Source: an uncultured Methylobacillus sp. (GTDB lineage: Bacteria; Pseudomonadota; Gammaproteobacteria; Burkholderiales; Methylophilaceae). Taken from it: 64,000 nt of DNA. Positions 29,513-37,901 of the stretch are shown here, piece by piece; the stretch's first letter is position 1, and each line of letters starts with the position of its first letter. Position numbers and translations under genes: made by a program. The notes under the pieces were generated by a model, which was not told the origin of the DNA, made no database searches, and was given only the letters and a program-made list of their open reading frames with translations. Location of the stretch: contig CAMLDO010000004.1 of assembly GCA_946478865.1 (NCBI GenBank), positions 62,001 to 126,000 of the forward strand, written 5' to 3'.

Positions 29513-30040
29513 TCATTTGACCTGCTTTTTATGCGGGCCAAGCACCATCACCATCTGACGGCCTTCCATTTTCGGGAACTGCTCGACGACCGCATGCTCC
29601 AGCAGATCGGCCTCGACGCGCTTCAACAGCGCCAACCCCAGTTCCTGGTGCGTGATTTCGCGACCGCGGAAGCGCAAGGTCACCTTGGCCTTGTCGCCTT
29701 CCTGCAGGAAGCGGATCAGGTTACGCAGCTTGACCTGGTAATCGCCTTCGTCCGTACCCGGACGGAACTTCACTTCCTTGACCTGGACCTGCTTCTGCTT
29801 CAGGCGAGCTTCGTGCTGCTTCTTGCTCTCGTGATACTTGAACTTGCCGTAATCCATCAAACGGCAAACCGGGGGAGCCGCCTGCGGAGCGATCTCGACG
29901 AGATCGATTTCTGCATCTTCCGCCATGGACAGTGCCTGATTCAAGCTCACAATACCGAGCTGTTCACCGTCCACCCCAATCAAACGAACCTGCGACGCCG
30001 TAATGTCGCCGTTGATTCGCGTTTCTTTATCCTGAGCTAT
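29513..30040 (-). CDS. infC: Translation initiation factor IF-3
   Basis: IF-3 of 175 residues when started at an AUA codon (30040-30038). The frame from there reads [29 protein letters not shown], the normal IF-3 N-terminus, and GGAG lies 8 bases upstream. No ATG, GTG or TTG occurs before a TTG 19 codons in, which would delete the conserved N-terminal strand. Rare start codons (AUU, AUC, AUA) are typical of infC and allow IF-3 to repress its own synthesis. The C-terminal domain with [19 protein letters not shown] is intact. It lies 26 bases after thrS. Confidence 0.93.
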   Translation of the reverse strand: MAQDKETRINGDITASQVRLIGVDGEQLGIVSLNQALSMAEDAEIDLVEIAPQAAPPVCRLMDYGKFKYHESKKQHEARLKQKQVQVKEVKFRPGTDEGDYQVKLRNLIRFLQEGDKAKVTLRFRGREITHQELGLALLKRVEADLLEHAVVEQFPKMEGRQMVMVLGPHKKQVK

Positions 30041-30066
30041 CGCAAATACTCCAAGTCAATAAATAA

Positions 30067-31998
30067 TCAGGCCGCGCCACCCCGACGGGACACCTCTTCG
30101 CGCAGTCGTTCAATGAGCGACTGCAACGGCATGGAGCCCAGGTCTTCACCTTTCCGGGTACGCACGGCCACTTGTCCGCTTTGCATTTCGCGCTCACCTG
30201 CAACCAGCAGATAAGGCATCTTTTGCAAGCTATGTTCGCGTATTTTAAAGTTAATTTTCTCATTCCTCAAGTCCGACTGCGCCCGCAGGCCGTTTTTCCT
30301 GAGTTCGGCGACTACGGATTCGACATAAGGAGCTTGAGCGTCGGTGATATTCATCACCACTGCCTGCACCGGCGACAGCCACAACGGCATCGCGCCGGCA
30401 TAGTTTTCGATGAGGATGCCGAGGAAGCGCTCCATCGAGCCGACGATGGCGCGATGCAGCATTACAGGCGGCTTGCGCGAGTTGTCGTCGGCCACATATT
30501 CCGCCCCCAGACGTACCGGCAAGTTGAAATCGAGCTGGATGGTGCCGCACTGCCACAGTCGGCCGAGTGAGTCCTTGAGCGTGAATTCGATCTTGGGACC
30601 ATAGAAAGCCCCCTCACCCGGCTGCAAATCGTACTTGAGGCCGTTCTCGTCGAGTGCGGCGGCCAGCGCGGTCTCGGCTTTGTCCCAGGTTTCGTCGGAG
30701 CCGACGCGCTTTTCGGGACGGGTAGACAGCTTGACCAGTACGTCGCTGAAACCGAAGTCCGCGTAGACTTCCTGCAGCATGACGATAAAGGACGCCACTT
30801 CGGCGCGCACCTGATCTTCAGTACAGAAAATATGCGCGTCGTCCTGCGTAAAGCCGCGCACGCGCATGAGGCCGTGCAGCGCGCCCGAGGGCTCATTGCG
30901 ATGACAGGCACCAAACTCGGCAAGACGCAGCGGCAGGTCGCGATAGCTGTGCAAGCCGCTGTTGAAAATCTGTACATGGCCCGGGCAGTTCATCGGTTTC
31001 ACCGCATAGTCGCGGTTTTCCGAGGCCGTGGTGAACATGTTCTCGCGGTAGTTTTCCCAGTGGCCGGACTTTTCCCACAGGGCGCGATCCATCACCAAAG
31101 GAGTACGCACCTCCTGGTAATCATGGTCGCGGAACTTGGTGCGCATGTATTGCTCGACCTCCTGCCACAGCGTCCAGCCCTTGGGGTGCCAGAACACCAT
31201 GCCGGGCGCTTCGTCCTGCATGTGGAACAGATCGAGTTGTTTGCCCAGCTTGCGGTGGTCGCGCTTCTCGGCCTCTTCCAGCATGTGCAGATAGGCGTCC
31301 AGGTCTTCCTTCTTGGCCCAGGCGGTACCGTAGATGCGCTGCAGCATCTCGTTCCTGGAGTCACCGCGCCAGTAGGCTCCGGCCACCTTCATGAGCTTGA
31401 ATACCTTGAGACGACCGGTGGAAGGTACGTGCGGACCACGGCACAGATCGGTGAAATCACCTTCACTGTAGAGCGAAACGTCCTCGCCCTGCGGAATGCT
31501 TTCGATGATCTCGGCCTTGTAGTGCTCGCCGATGGATTTGAAGTAGGCAACCGCTTCATCGCGCGGCAGCACCTTGCGCGTCACCGGGATGTCACGCTTG
31601 GCGAGTTCGGCCATGCGCTTTTCGATCGCTTCGAGGTCTTCCGGGGTGAACGGGCGCTTGTACGAGAAGTCGTAATAGAAGCCGTTTTCGATCACGGGAC
31701 CGATGGTCACCTGTGCTTCGGGGAACAGCTCCTTGACCGCATAGGCCAGCAAGTGCGCCATGGAATGGCGGATGATTTCCAGACCGTCCGCATCGCGATC
31801 GGTGACGATGGCGAGATCGGCATCTTCGGAAATCAGATAGGAAGTATCCACCAGCCTGGCTTCGCCGCCATTGACGCTGACCTTGCCGGCCAACGCCGCC
31901 CGGGCCAAACCGGCGCCGATATTCTGCGCCACATCGAACACGGTCACCGGCGCGTCGAATTTGCGCTCGGAGCCGTCCGGCAAACGGATAACTGGCAT
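30067..31998 (-). CDS. thrS: Threonyl-tRNA synthetase
   Basis: A 643-residue class II synthetase. The N-terminal TGS domain ([22 protein letters not shown]) is followed by the editing domain with [16 protein letters not shown]. The catalytic core has zinc-binding Cys and His residues around [10 protein letters not shown], and the C-terminal anticodon-binding domain contains [11 protein letters not shown]. Length is standard. It heads the thrS-infC-rpmI-rplT-pheST-ihfA series and follows tRNA-Val with a terminator between them. Confidence 0.97.
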   Translation of the reverse strand: MPVIRLPDGSERKFDAPVTVFDVAQNIGAGLARAALAGKVSVNGGEARLVDTSYLISEDADLAIVTDRDADGLEIIRHSMAHLLAYAVKELFPEAQVTIGPVIENGFYYDFSYKRPFTPEDLEAIEKRMAELAKRDIPVTRKVLPRDEAVAYFKSIGEHYKAEIIESIPQGEDVSLYSEGDFTDLCRGPHVPSTGRLKVFKLMKVAGAYWRGDSRNEMLQRIYGTAWAKKEDLDAYLHMLEEAEKRDHRKLGKQLDLFHMQDEAPGMVFWHPKGWTLWQEVEQYMRTKFRDHDYQEVRTPLVMDRALWEKSGHWENYRENMFTTASENRDYAVKPMNCPGHVQIFNSGLHSYRDLPLRLAEFGACHRNEPSGALHGLMRVRGFTQDDAHIFCTEDQVRAEVASFIVMLQEVYADFGFSDVLVKLSTRPEKRVGSDETWDKAETALAAALDENGLKYDLQPGEGAFYGPKIEFTLKDSLGRLWQCGTIQLDFNLPVRLGAEYVADDNSRKPPVMLHRAIVGSMERFLGILIENYAGAMPLWLSPVQAVVMNITDAQAPYVESVVAELRKNGLRAQSDLRNEKINFKIREHSLQKMPYLLVAGEREMQSGQVAVRTRKGEDLGSMPLQSLIERLREEVSRRGGAA

Positions 31999-32030
31999 CG
32001 TAACTTCCCGAATCGGACCGCAAAAATAAC

Positions 32031-32049
32031 AAAAGCCGACAAGCGGCTT
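32031..32049 (-). terminator. Terminator of tRNA-Val
   Basis: On the minus strand AAGCCG, CTTGT and CGGCTT are followed by TTGTTATTTTT. It lies 14 bases beyond the tRNA-Val 3' end and before thrS. Confidence 0.7.
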
Positions 32050-32062
32050 CTGTATTTGGTGT

Positions 32063-32139
32063 TGGTAGGCGCGATTGGACTCGAACCAACGACCCCCACC
32101 ATGTCAAGGTGGTGCTCTAACCAGCTGAGCTACGCGCCT
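32063..32139 (-). tRNA. tRNA-Val (anticodon GAC)
   Basis: A 77-nt cloverleaf with acceptor AGGCGCG/CGCGCCT, D-arm GCTCAGCTGGTTAGAGC, and anticodon stem CCACC/GGTGG around loop TTGACAT, giving anticodon GAC. The T-arm contains GTTCGAGTC and CCA is encoded. It closely resembles E. coli tRNA-Val(GAC) and reads GUC/GUU. Confidence 0.96.
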
Positions 32140-32151
32140 AAAGAGCTGCGC

Positions 32152-32180
32152 ATTCTAGCGAATAAAATGCCGGGAGGCAA
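32152..32180 (-). promoter_or_regulatory. Promoter of tRNA-Val
   Basis: On the minus strand TTGCCT is followed by 17 bases and TAGAAT. The predicted start is about 6 bases before the mature tRNA 5' end. Confidence 0.7.
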
Positions 32181-32240
32181 ATCCGAATTCGCATTTTTTG
32201 TAACCGCTATAATACCGCCCATCATCCAGACGCTTTACTC

Positions 32241-32870
32241 ATGACGAACCTCTCCCTCTCCATCGAAGAATCCATTGCGGAAGAACTGGCGGTGAATGGC
32301 TATGCCGTCACGCCCGATTTTTTAAGTCCAGCTGAAGTCGACGCATTGATCAACGACCTGCGCCAATTGCAGCAATCCGGCGAAATGCGCAGCGCGGGTA
32401 TCGGCAAGAATGCCGAAGTCACGCAATCCGTGCGCGGCGATTTCATTCACTGGCTTGACGAAACCCCTGCAACATCGGCACAACAGTCATATCTGCAGCG
32501 GCTGGAGCAGCTACGGCAGGCTTGCAACCGCACGCTCTATCTCGGCCTGTTCGATTTCGAAGGCCATTTCGCCAGCTACCCACCCGGCGCGATCTATCGC
32601 AAGCACCTCGACCAGTTCCAGCAGGACAGCTTGCGCACCCTGACCGCCATCCTGTACCTCAACCGGGACTGGCAATCCGCAGACGGCGGACAACTTCGGA
32701 TGTATCTGGAAGGCGAGGACGAAAGCATCTACCGCGATATCGAACCTGTCGCCGGCACGCTGGTGACCTTCCTTTCCGCGCGCTATTGGCACGAAGTGCT
32801 GCCCGCTACCCGCGAACGACTCAGCATTACCGGGTGGTTCCGCACCCGCCCCGCGCAAACGGTGATTTAA
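32241..32870 (+). CDS. Fe(II)/2-oxoglutarate dioxygenase (SM-20/prolyl-hydroxylase-like)
   Basis: A 209-residue double-stranded beta-helix oxygenase. The iron triad is H122-x-D124 (YRKHLDQF) and H184 (RYWHEVLP). R193-x-S195 (RERLSITGWFR) is the expected 2-oxoglutarate contact. The family includes prolyl hydroxylases acting on EF-Tu or ribosomal proteins and small-molecule hydroxylases; the substrate is not evident. A PLP decarboxylase starts 3 bases after the stop, so the two are co-transcribed. The ATG is preceded by only a weak ribosome-binding site. Confidence 0.88.
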   Translation: MTNLSLSIEESIAEELAVNGYAVTPDFLSPAEVDALINDLRQLQQSGEMRSAGIGKNAEVTQSVRGDFIHWLDETPATSAQQSYLQRLEQLRQACNRTLYLGLFDFEGHFASYPPGAIYRKHLDQFQQDSLRTLTAILYLNRDWQSADGGQLRMYLEGEDESIYRDIEPVAGTLVTFLSARYWHEVLPATRERLSITGWFRTRPAQTVI

Positions 32871-32873
32871 GGC

Positions 32874-34289
32874 ATGGACAAGACCACACTTGATGCGATG
32901 TTCTCGCCCGAGAACTTTCGCAGCGCCGGCCACGCGCTGATCGACATCCTCGCGGAATATCTCTCCGGCAATCTGCAAGGCAATGGAGCGGTACTCGATT
33001 GGGAAGCTCCTGCCGCAGCCATGCAACACTGGCAAAAAGCGTTGCCGCTGCAAGGCGGCATGACGCCAGCACAGCTTCTACAGGCAATCGAACAGGACAT
33101 TTTGTCTGCGAGCCTGCACATTCATCATCCACGCAATCTCGGGCATCAAGTGGCAACGCCATTGCCGATGGCGGCGCTGTGCGATCTGGTGGCGGCGCTC
33201 ACCAATCAGGCCATGGCGATTTACGAAACAGGGCCGAGCGCCACCCTGTTGGAGCGCCAGGTAATACGCTGGCTGGGCGAACTCATCGGCTGGCAGGATA
33301 TTGAAGGCGTACTGACCTCGGGCGGAGCTCAGGCCAACCTGACCGCACTGCTCGCGGCACGTCAGGTCAAGGCCGGCTGGAATGTGTGGCAACAGGGTGT
33401 ACGGGGCGGCAAGCCGTTGCGTATCCTCGCCAGCGAGCATGCTCACTACTCGGTAAGCCGCGCGGCGGGCATCATGGGACTGGGCACCGATGCCGTCGTC
33501 AAGGTAGCCGCAGACCCGGACGGCCGCATGAATGTGCTCGCATTGCAGTCTGCGTGGGAGGCTTGCCGCAAGGAAGATACCCAGCCCTTCGCAGTCGCCG
33601 CCACTGCCGGCTGCACGCCCACCGGCAGTATCGATCCGCTGCGGGAAATCAGCGCATTCTGCCGCGCACATGATCTATGGCTGCATGTCGACGGCGCACA
33701 CGGCGCCTCGGCCTTGCTGTCCGAAGCGCTTCGCCCGCAGCTCGACGGGATGGCCCTCGCCGACTCCATCGTGTGGGATGGCCACAAGTTGCTCTATATG
33801 CCGGCCACGGTTTCGGCGGTGTTGTTCCGTAACCCGCGGCACAGCTATGCTGCGTTCGCGCAGGAGGCGTCCTACCTCTTCCAGGGCAACAGCGACAGCG
33901 AGGAAGCTTACAACACCAGCTATCGCACACTGGAATGCACCAAACGCATGATGGGACTCAAGTTATGGGCAGCATTCTGCCTCTACGGCGTGCAGCAACT
34001 GGGCGGGCTGGTCGAACATGTGTTTGCGGCGGCAGGCAGGCTCGCCGACAAGCTTGCGGCGGCCGAAGATTTCGAGCTGCTGATGCCGTCCCAGACCAAT
34101 ATCGTCTGCTTCCGTCCCCGTCAGGGCGATCCGGCATCCATTCGGCGCAACCTGGTGGAATCGGGTGCCTTTCATCTCACCCAGGTGCAGTTGCACGGCC
34201 GAATCTGGCTACGCACCACCATCATGAATCCGTTTACCACCGATGAGGATTTCGACGCACTGTTGGCAGCTATCCGGAAAGCCGCCTAG
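32874..34289 (+). CDS. PLP-dependent group II decarboxylase (aromatic-amino-acid / glutamate type)
   Basis: A 471-residue fold-type I enzyme. PLP binds K305 in WDGHKLLYMP; D273 in LHVDGAHGASA contacts the pyridine nitrogen; HAHYS (about 189-193) holds the ring-stacking His; and TSGGAQANLTALL (about 148-160) is the phosphate cup. The pattern suits the DDC/tyrosine/glutamate decarboxylase family, with release of CO2 from an amino acid to give an amine. Substrate is open. The 3-base gap to the oxygenase gene suggests joint function, perhaps hydroxylation and decarboxylation of one metabolite or unrelated housekeeping. Confidence 0.88.
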   Translation: MDKTTLDAMFSPENFRSAGHALIDILAEYLSGNLQGNGAVLDWEAPAAAMQHWQKALPLQGGMTPAQLLQAIEQDILSASLHIHHPRNLGHQVATPLPMAALCDLVAALTNQAMAIYETGPSATLLERQVIRWLGELIGWQDIEGVLTSGGAQANLTALLAARQVKAGWNVWQQGVRGGKPLRILASEHAHYSVSRAAGIMGLGTDAVVKVAADPDGRMNVLALQSAWEACRKEDTQPFAVAATAGCTPTGSIDPLREISAFCRAHDLWLHVDGAHGASALLSEALRPQLDGMALADSIVWDGHKLLYMPATVSAVLFRNPRHSYAAFAQEASYLFQGNSDSEEAYNTSYRTLECTKRMMGLKLWAAFCLYGVQQLGGLVEHVFAAAGRLADKLAAAEDFELLMPSQTNIVCFRPRQGDPASIRRNLVESGAFHLTQVQLHGRIWLRTTIMNPFTTDEDFDALLAAIRKAA

Positions 34290-34329
34290 CCGTCTTGGTG
34301 ATTCCGCAATTCGCCCGCATACTGGCGCA

Positions 34330-34584
34330 ATGACGCCCGATACCCTGTTCGAACTGCTCAAGGAAATCGAAAAGGAAGACCCGATCGATTTTACCGGCCT
34401 GCCGTTCGAGCCCGATGATTTGCGGCAGCTGGCCTGCCTCAATGTGCTGGAATTGATGAATCACTGGCCAAAAGAGGTCGAGCCCGAAGCCAGAGATACC
34501 ATCATGGCGGCCACCATCACCCGCCTCGTGTTGGAGAACATGGTGCTGCAGGCCCGGATCGCATTTCTCATCCAGGAAGAATGA
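34330..34584 (+). CDS. Conserved-looking small protein of unknown function
   Basis: An 84-residue acidic, probably alpha-helical soluble protein (MTPDTLFELLKEIEKEDPIDF..., PDDLRQLACLNVLELMNHW). No signal peptide, membrane segment or known motif is visible. ATG 34330 is chosen because the frame upstream of it is arginine-rich and overlaps the decarboxylase; the ribosome-binding site is weak. It lies 40 bases after the decarboxylase and its 3' end overlaps the convergent Mut7-C gene by 17 bases. I do not recognise it. Confidence 0.6.
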   Translation: MTPDTLFELLKEIEKEDPIDFTGLPFEPDDLRQLACLNVLELMNHWPKEVEPEARDTIMAATITRLVLENMVLQARIAFLIQEE

Positions 34585-35035
34585 GCGGCGGGCGAAACTC
34601 GCTCTGCCAGCTTTCCAGCCGGCGGCGCATGCGCTCCACGTGCCCACCCTGCCAGTAATACTTGTTGCAATGCGGGCAGAGAAAGGCGCGCTCCACGTCG
34701 CGCGGCACGTTCGCTCCGCGCTCGGCGGCAATCAGCGGCGTATTGCATAGCGTGCAGCGGGTGAAGGGATTCAGCAACCAATCGATATCGAGCTTGTGCG
34801 TAATCTCCCGGGCGCAAGACTCAAGCCCGTTGCCCTCTACGAAAACAACGACACGCTCAGCATCCCGTATCCGTAACAGATAGCGGTCCCGCGTCAGCAG
34901 CAGCCTTTCCTCGGCCAGCGCACGCTCCACCAGATGCCGATCGGCCTGCCCATCCGGCTCCATGACTACGTCGTATCCCGAAATCCGCAGCCAGCGGGCA
35001 AGGCCCTTCAGCATCTCATCGCAAAGCAGTTTCAT
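34568..35035 (-). CDS. Mut7-C RNase (PIN-like) domain protein with zinc ribbon
   Basis: A 155-residue protein. The N-terminal part (KLLCDEMLKGLARWLRISGYDV, LLLTRDRYLL) is the Mut7-C/PIN-like domain with acidic residues D6 and E7 and an Asp near residue 50, predicted to be a nuclease fold. The C-terminal part carries CTLCNTPL and FLCPHCNKYYW, a four-Cys zinc ribbon. Nuclease activity is inferred from family. It converges on the preceding small gene, overlapping by 17 bases, and follows a terminator. Confidence 0.85.
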   Translation of the reverse strand: MKLLCDEMLKGLARWLRISGYDVVMEPDGQADRHLVERALAEERLLLTRDRYLLRIRDAERVVVFVEGNGLESCAREITHKLDIDWLLNPFTRCTLCNTPLIAAERGANVPRDVERAFLCPHCNKYYWQGGHVERMRRRLESWQSEFRPPLILPG

Positions 35036-35043
35036 CGGATGCG

Positions 35044-35069
35044 AAAAAGGCCGCGAGAACGCGGCCTTT
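35044..35069 (-). terminator. Terminator of the Tyr/His-rich secreted-protein gene
   Basis: AAAGGCCGCG and CGCGGCCTTT (35046-35055 and 35060-35069) form a 10-bp stem with AGAA loop. On the minus strand it ends in TTTTT. It lies 20 bases after the stop at 35090 and before the Mut7-C gene. Confidence 0.9.
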
Positions 35070-35089
35070 CATCGATGAGTGTCACCCGA

Positions 35090-35395
35090 TCAACGATGAT
35101 CGTGATGATGGTGGCGGTAATGCCTGTTACCATTCCCACGCCATTTGTGATCGTGGCCGTAATAGCGAGGTTCGCTATAGTAGATGCGTGTGGGCGCACC
35201 GTAGTAATAGCGCACTGGCTCCGGCTCGTAATAGACCACCGCCGGAGGCGCGTGGTAAACGACGGCTGGCGGCGCGGCATAGTAGCCCGGAATTCCGATA
35301 TTCACGCTGAGGCCGAAAGAATCCCGCGCATAGGCGCTGCCCATTCCACCCACCGCAAGTGCGGCGGTCAGCATCACGATTCGCAATGTTTTCAT
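35090..35395 (-). CDS. Small secreted Tyr/Pro/His-rich protein
   Basis: A 101-residue protein with a Sec signal peptide (MKTLRIVMLTAALAVGGMGSAYA, about residues 1-22). The mature part is short and low in complexity. It has repeated proline-tyrosine units (PPAVVYHAPPAVVYYEPEPVRYYYGAP in pieces) and ends in RHYRHHHHDHR. Similar YXXX-PP proteins are widespread in betaproteobacteria without assigned function; the His-rich tail could bind metal. ATG 35395 is chosen for its AGGAG 7 bases upstream. The 202-base region upstream shows no clear promoter. Confidence 0.75.
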   Translation of the reverse strand: MKTLRIVMLTAALAVGGMGSAYARDSFGLSVNIGIPGYYAAPPAVVYHAPPAVVYYEPEPVRYYYGAPTRIYYSEPRYYGHDHKWRGNGNRHYRHHHHDHR

Positions 35396-35603
35396 CTTCA
35401 ATCTCCTTCATGCCAAAGGGGCACAAGCTGATAACGCACGGAATTTGTTGTTGGTTTACTGCTCCGGCCCGCCCTTCTCGGGCGTTGTTTTAAATTGCGG
35501 GCGATTCGGCACACGCCACCCCTGCCCGACTATTCAGTTAGAGCAGCCATTCCAGGCGTGGTTTCGAAAGGAAATGTAAAAGCTTGTAAGGGAGACTAGT
35601 CCG

Positions 35604-36161
35604 TCAGGACCAAGCACCGGAAAGGTACTTTTCCGCCCAGAACAGGGCGATCATGGTTTTTCCGTCGGTGATTTCGCCACGATGCATCGCATCAAGCGCT
35701 TCCGGAAGCGTCATGGTGAACACTTCAAGCGACTCGTCCTCGTCGCGTTTATGCTCGCCCAGCTGCAGCCCGGTTGCGAGATAGATCAGGATGCGTTCGT
35801 CAGAATAGCCGATGCAGGGATGGAGCGTCGTCAGATAACACCAGTCGCTGGCGGTATAGCCGGTTTCTTCTTCCAACTCCCGCTGGCCGGTCCGGAGCGG
35901 ATCCTCGTTGGGGTCGATCTTGCCGGCAGGGAGTTCGATGAAGGCCCGGCGGAGCGGGTAACGGAACTGCCGCTCGAATACGAGACGGCCATCCTCCAGT
36001 ACTGGGACAATAAGCACCGCACCCGGGTGGATGAGGTATTCGCGCGTCGTTTCATGCCCGTTATGCAAGCGCACCACGTCGCGCTTGGCATGCATGAGCC
36101 GGCCCTGGAAAACGGTTTCGGAAGAAACGCAGGTTTCGGTGAGCTTGTCTTCCTGACTCAT
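35604..36161 (-). CDS. Nudix hydrolase (ADP-ribose pyrophosphatase type)
   Basis: A 185-residue Nudix enzyme. The box GKIDPNEDPLRTGQRELEEETGY (split GX5EX7REUXEEXGU, about residues 79-101) is intact with all Mg-binding Glu residues. The LIHPGAVLIVPVLEDGRLVFERQFRYP region and a following Pro about 15 residues past the box favour ADP-ribose pyrophosphatase (NudF-like). It overlaps the DUF2818 gene by 4 bases at the end of the Complex I operon, so it may be co-transcribed. Confidence 0.9.
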   Translation of the reverse strand: MSQEDKLTETCVSSETVFQGRLMHAKRDVVRLHNGHETTREYLIHPGAVLIVPVLEDGRLVFERQFRYPLRRAFIELPAGKIDPNEDPLRTGQRELEEETGYTASDWCYLTTLHPCIGYSDERILIYLATGLQLGEHKRDEDESLEVFTMTLPEALDAMHRGEITDGKTMIALFWAEKYLSGAWS

Positions 36162-36448
36162 TTACGCCACATGTAACGCCAGACGAAACCGGGGAAAGCA
36201 AACACGATGAAAAGCGAACCAGTCGTCGCGTAGAACTGCCAGCCTTGTGGCGCTACCTGCCCCAAGCTTGAGCGCTCGACCAGATAGGCAATGCCGCCGA
36301 TCACGAAATAAAGTACGAACAGTTCGAACAGACGCCAACCGAGATGCTTTTTGGGCACCCGGATGACGTAGAACAGCTTGTCCGAGAACCAAGGCAAGTT
36401 GGCCGCCAGCAGCGCCAGCAGGATCAATACGAGATACATAGCGTTCAT
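36158..36448 (-). CDS. DUF2818 membrane protein
   Basis: A 96-residue inner-membrane protein with three hydrophobic segments (about residues 4-20, 40-58, 73-90) and a basic end (WRYMWRK). The family follows nuoN in betaproteobacterial Complex I operons. It overlaps nuoN by 4 bases, so it is translated with the complex; a role in assembly or as an accessory subunit is only inferred from this context. Confidence 0.85.
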   Translation of the reverse strand: MNAMYLVLILLALLAANLPWFSDKLFYVIRVPKKHLGWRLFELFVLYFVIGGIAYLVERSSLGQVAPQGWQFYATTGSLFIVFAFPGFVWRYMWRK

Positions 36449-37896
36449 TGCAGGCTATGAGCGATCGCGTAGGCGCAGAGTTCCATGAGGCGCTGCGGCA
36501 TGAGCCCGAGCACCAGCATCGCGAGACCGTTAATACCGAAGACCAGTGCCACATCGGGTTGGACGACAAGCGGCGTCGTATCCTGCGGCTCGTCGAAATA
36601 CATGAGCTTGACGATGCGCAGATAGTAGAAGGCCCCCACAGCCGCCATGAGCACCGCAAAAATCACGAGTGCGACGAAGCCTGCCTGCAATGCCGCCTGC
36701 AGCACGGTGAACTTGGCATAGAAACCCAGCGTAGGCGGCACGCCCGCCATGGAGAACATCAACAGCATCATGAGGAACGCATACCATGGGCTACGCTGAT
36801 TGAGCCCCTTGAGGTCTTCCAGATTCTCCGCCTCGAAGCCCTTGCGCGACAGCAGCAGGATCATCCCGAAACCGCCCAGCGTCATGAGCACATAGGCCGA
36901 CACGTAGAACATCGAGGAAATGAAGCCGTTCATGCTGCCCGACAGGAAACCGAACAGCAGGAAGCCGATATGCGAAATCGTCGAGTACGCAAACATGCGC
37001 TTGAGATTGGTCTGCGCAATGGCTGTTACATTACCGATGATGATGGAAAGCACCGCCATCACGATCAGCATGCCCTGCCAGTCCACGGTGAGCACCTGCA
37101 GCGCCTGCACCAGCAGGCGGATCACGAAGGCGAACGCGGCGAACTTGGGCACGGAGCCGACCAGCAGGGTGATCGCCGTCGGTGCGCCATGATAGACATC
37201 CGGCAGCCACATCTGGAACGGCACAGCTCCCAGTTTGAACGCAACGCCAGCGACCACGAACACCAGGCCGAGAATAAGCACGGAGCGATCTGCCACGCCA
37301 TTGAACAGCATGGAGCTCACCTGGCTGATTTCCAGCGCGCCAGTCGCGCCATAGATCATGGACATGCCATAGAGCAGCATGCCGGACGCAAGCGCACCCA
37401 GCACGAAATACTTCATCGCCGCTTCCGTGGCACGCGAGTTGTCCCGATCCAGAGCCACCAGCGAATACAGGCACAGCGAAAGCAGTTCCAGCCCCATGTA
37501 GAGCGTGAGGAAGTTCTGGCCGGACACCATGACCATCATGCCCAGCATCGCGAACAACACCAGCGCGAAGAACTCGCCGCGATACATGCCGCGCAGCGTG
37601 ATGTAGCAGCGCGAATAAACCAGCATCATCGAGGTGCCAAGGTAGATCATGAGCTTGAGCACGTCGGCGAGCGGGTCGTCGACAAACATGCCATTGAAGG
37701 CGTAGCTCACGGCCGGCACATGGGTAGAAACAGTAATGAAAGCCGCGCCTAGCAGCGTGATCTGCGTGAGGATGTAGCTGATGTAGCGGGTACGCGCGCT
37801 CAGGAACAGATCGACCAGCAGCACAACCATGGCCATGCTCAGGACAAAGATTTCCGGCAGCGCGGCGATGAGATCGTAAACAATAGGGTTCATCAT
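36445..37896 (-). CDS. nuoN: NADH-quinone oxidoreductase subunit N
   Basis: A 483-residue antiporter-like membrane subunit of Complex I with about 14 transmembrane helices. Proton-channel residues lie in LYMGLELLSLCLYSLVALDRD (TM5 Glu) and FKLGAVPFQMWLPDVYHGAPTAIT (TM7 Lys and the discontinuous helix). AYSTISHIGFLLFG carries further family residues. It is last of the antiporter trio, 5 bases after nuoM. Confidence 0.96.
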   Translation of the reverse strand: MMNPIVYDLIAALPEIFVLSMAMVVLLVDLFLSARTRYISYILTQITLLGAAFITVSTHVPAVSYAFNGMFVDDPLADVLKLMIYLGTSMMLVYSRCYITLRGMYRGEFFALVLFAMLGMMVMVSGQNFLTLYMGLELLSLCLYSLVALDRDNSRATEAAMKYFVLGALASGMLLYGMSMIYGATGALEISQVSSMLFNGVADRSVLILGLVFVVAGVAFKLGAVPFQMWLPDVYHGAPTAITLLVGSVPKFAAFAFVIRLLVQALQVLTVDWQGMLIVMAVLSIIIGNVTAIAQTNLKRMFAYSTISHIGFLLFGFLSGSMNGFISSMFYVSAYVLMTLGGFGMILLLSRKGFEAENLEDLKGLNQRSPWYAFLMMLLMFSMAGVPPTLGFYAKFTVLQAALQAGFVALVIFAVLMAAVGAFYYLRIVKLMYFDEPQDTTPLVVQPDVALVFGINGLAMLVLGLMPQRLMELCAYAIAHSLQ

Positions 37897-37901
37897 GGTG
37901 T

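Noticed and set aside
35467..35490. GCCCG-CCCTTCT-CGGGC hairpin followed by GTTGTTTT as a terminator
   Set aside because: Only five pairs, and on the plus strand no gene ends there. It lies in the leader of a minus-strand gene.
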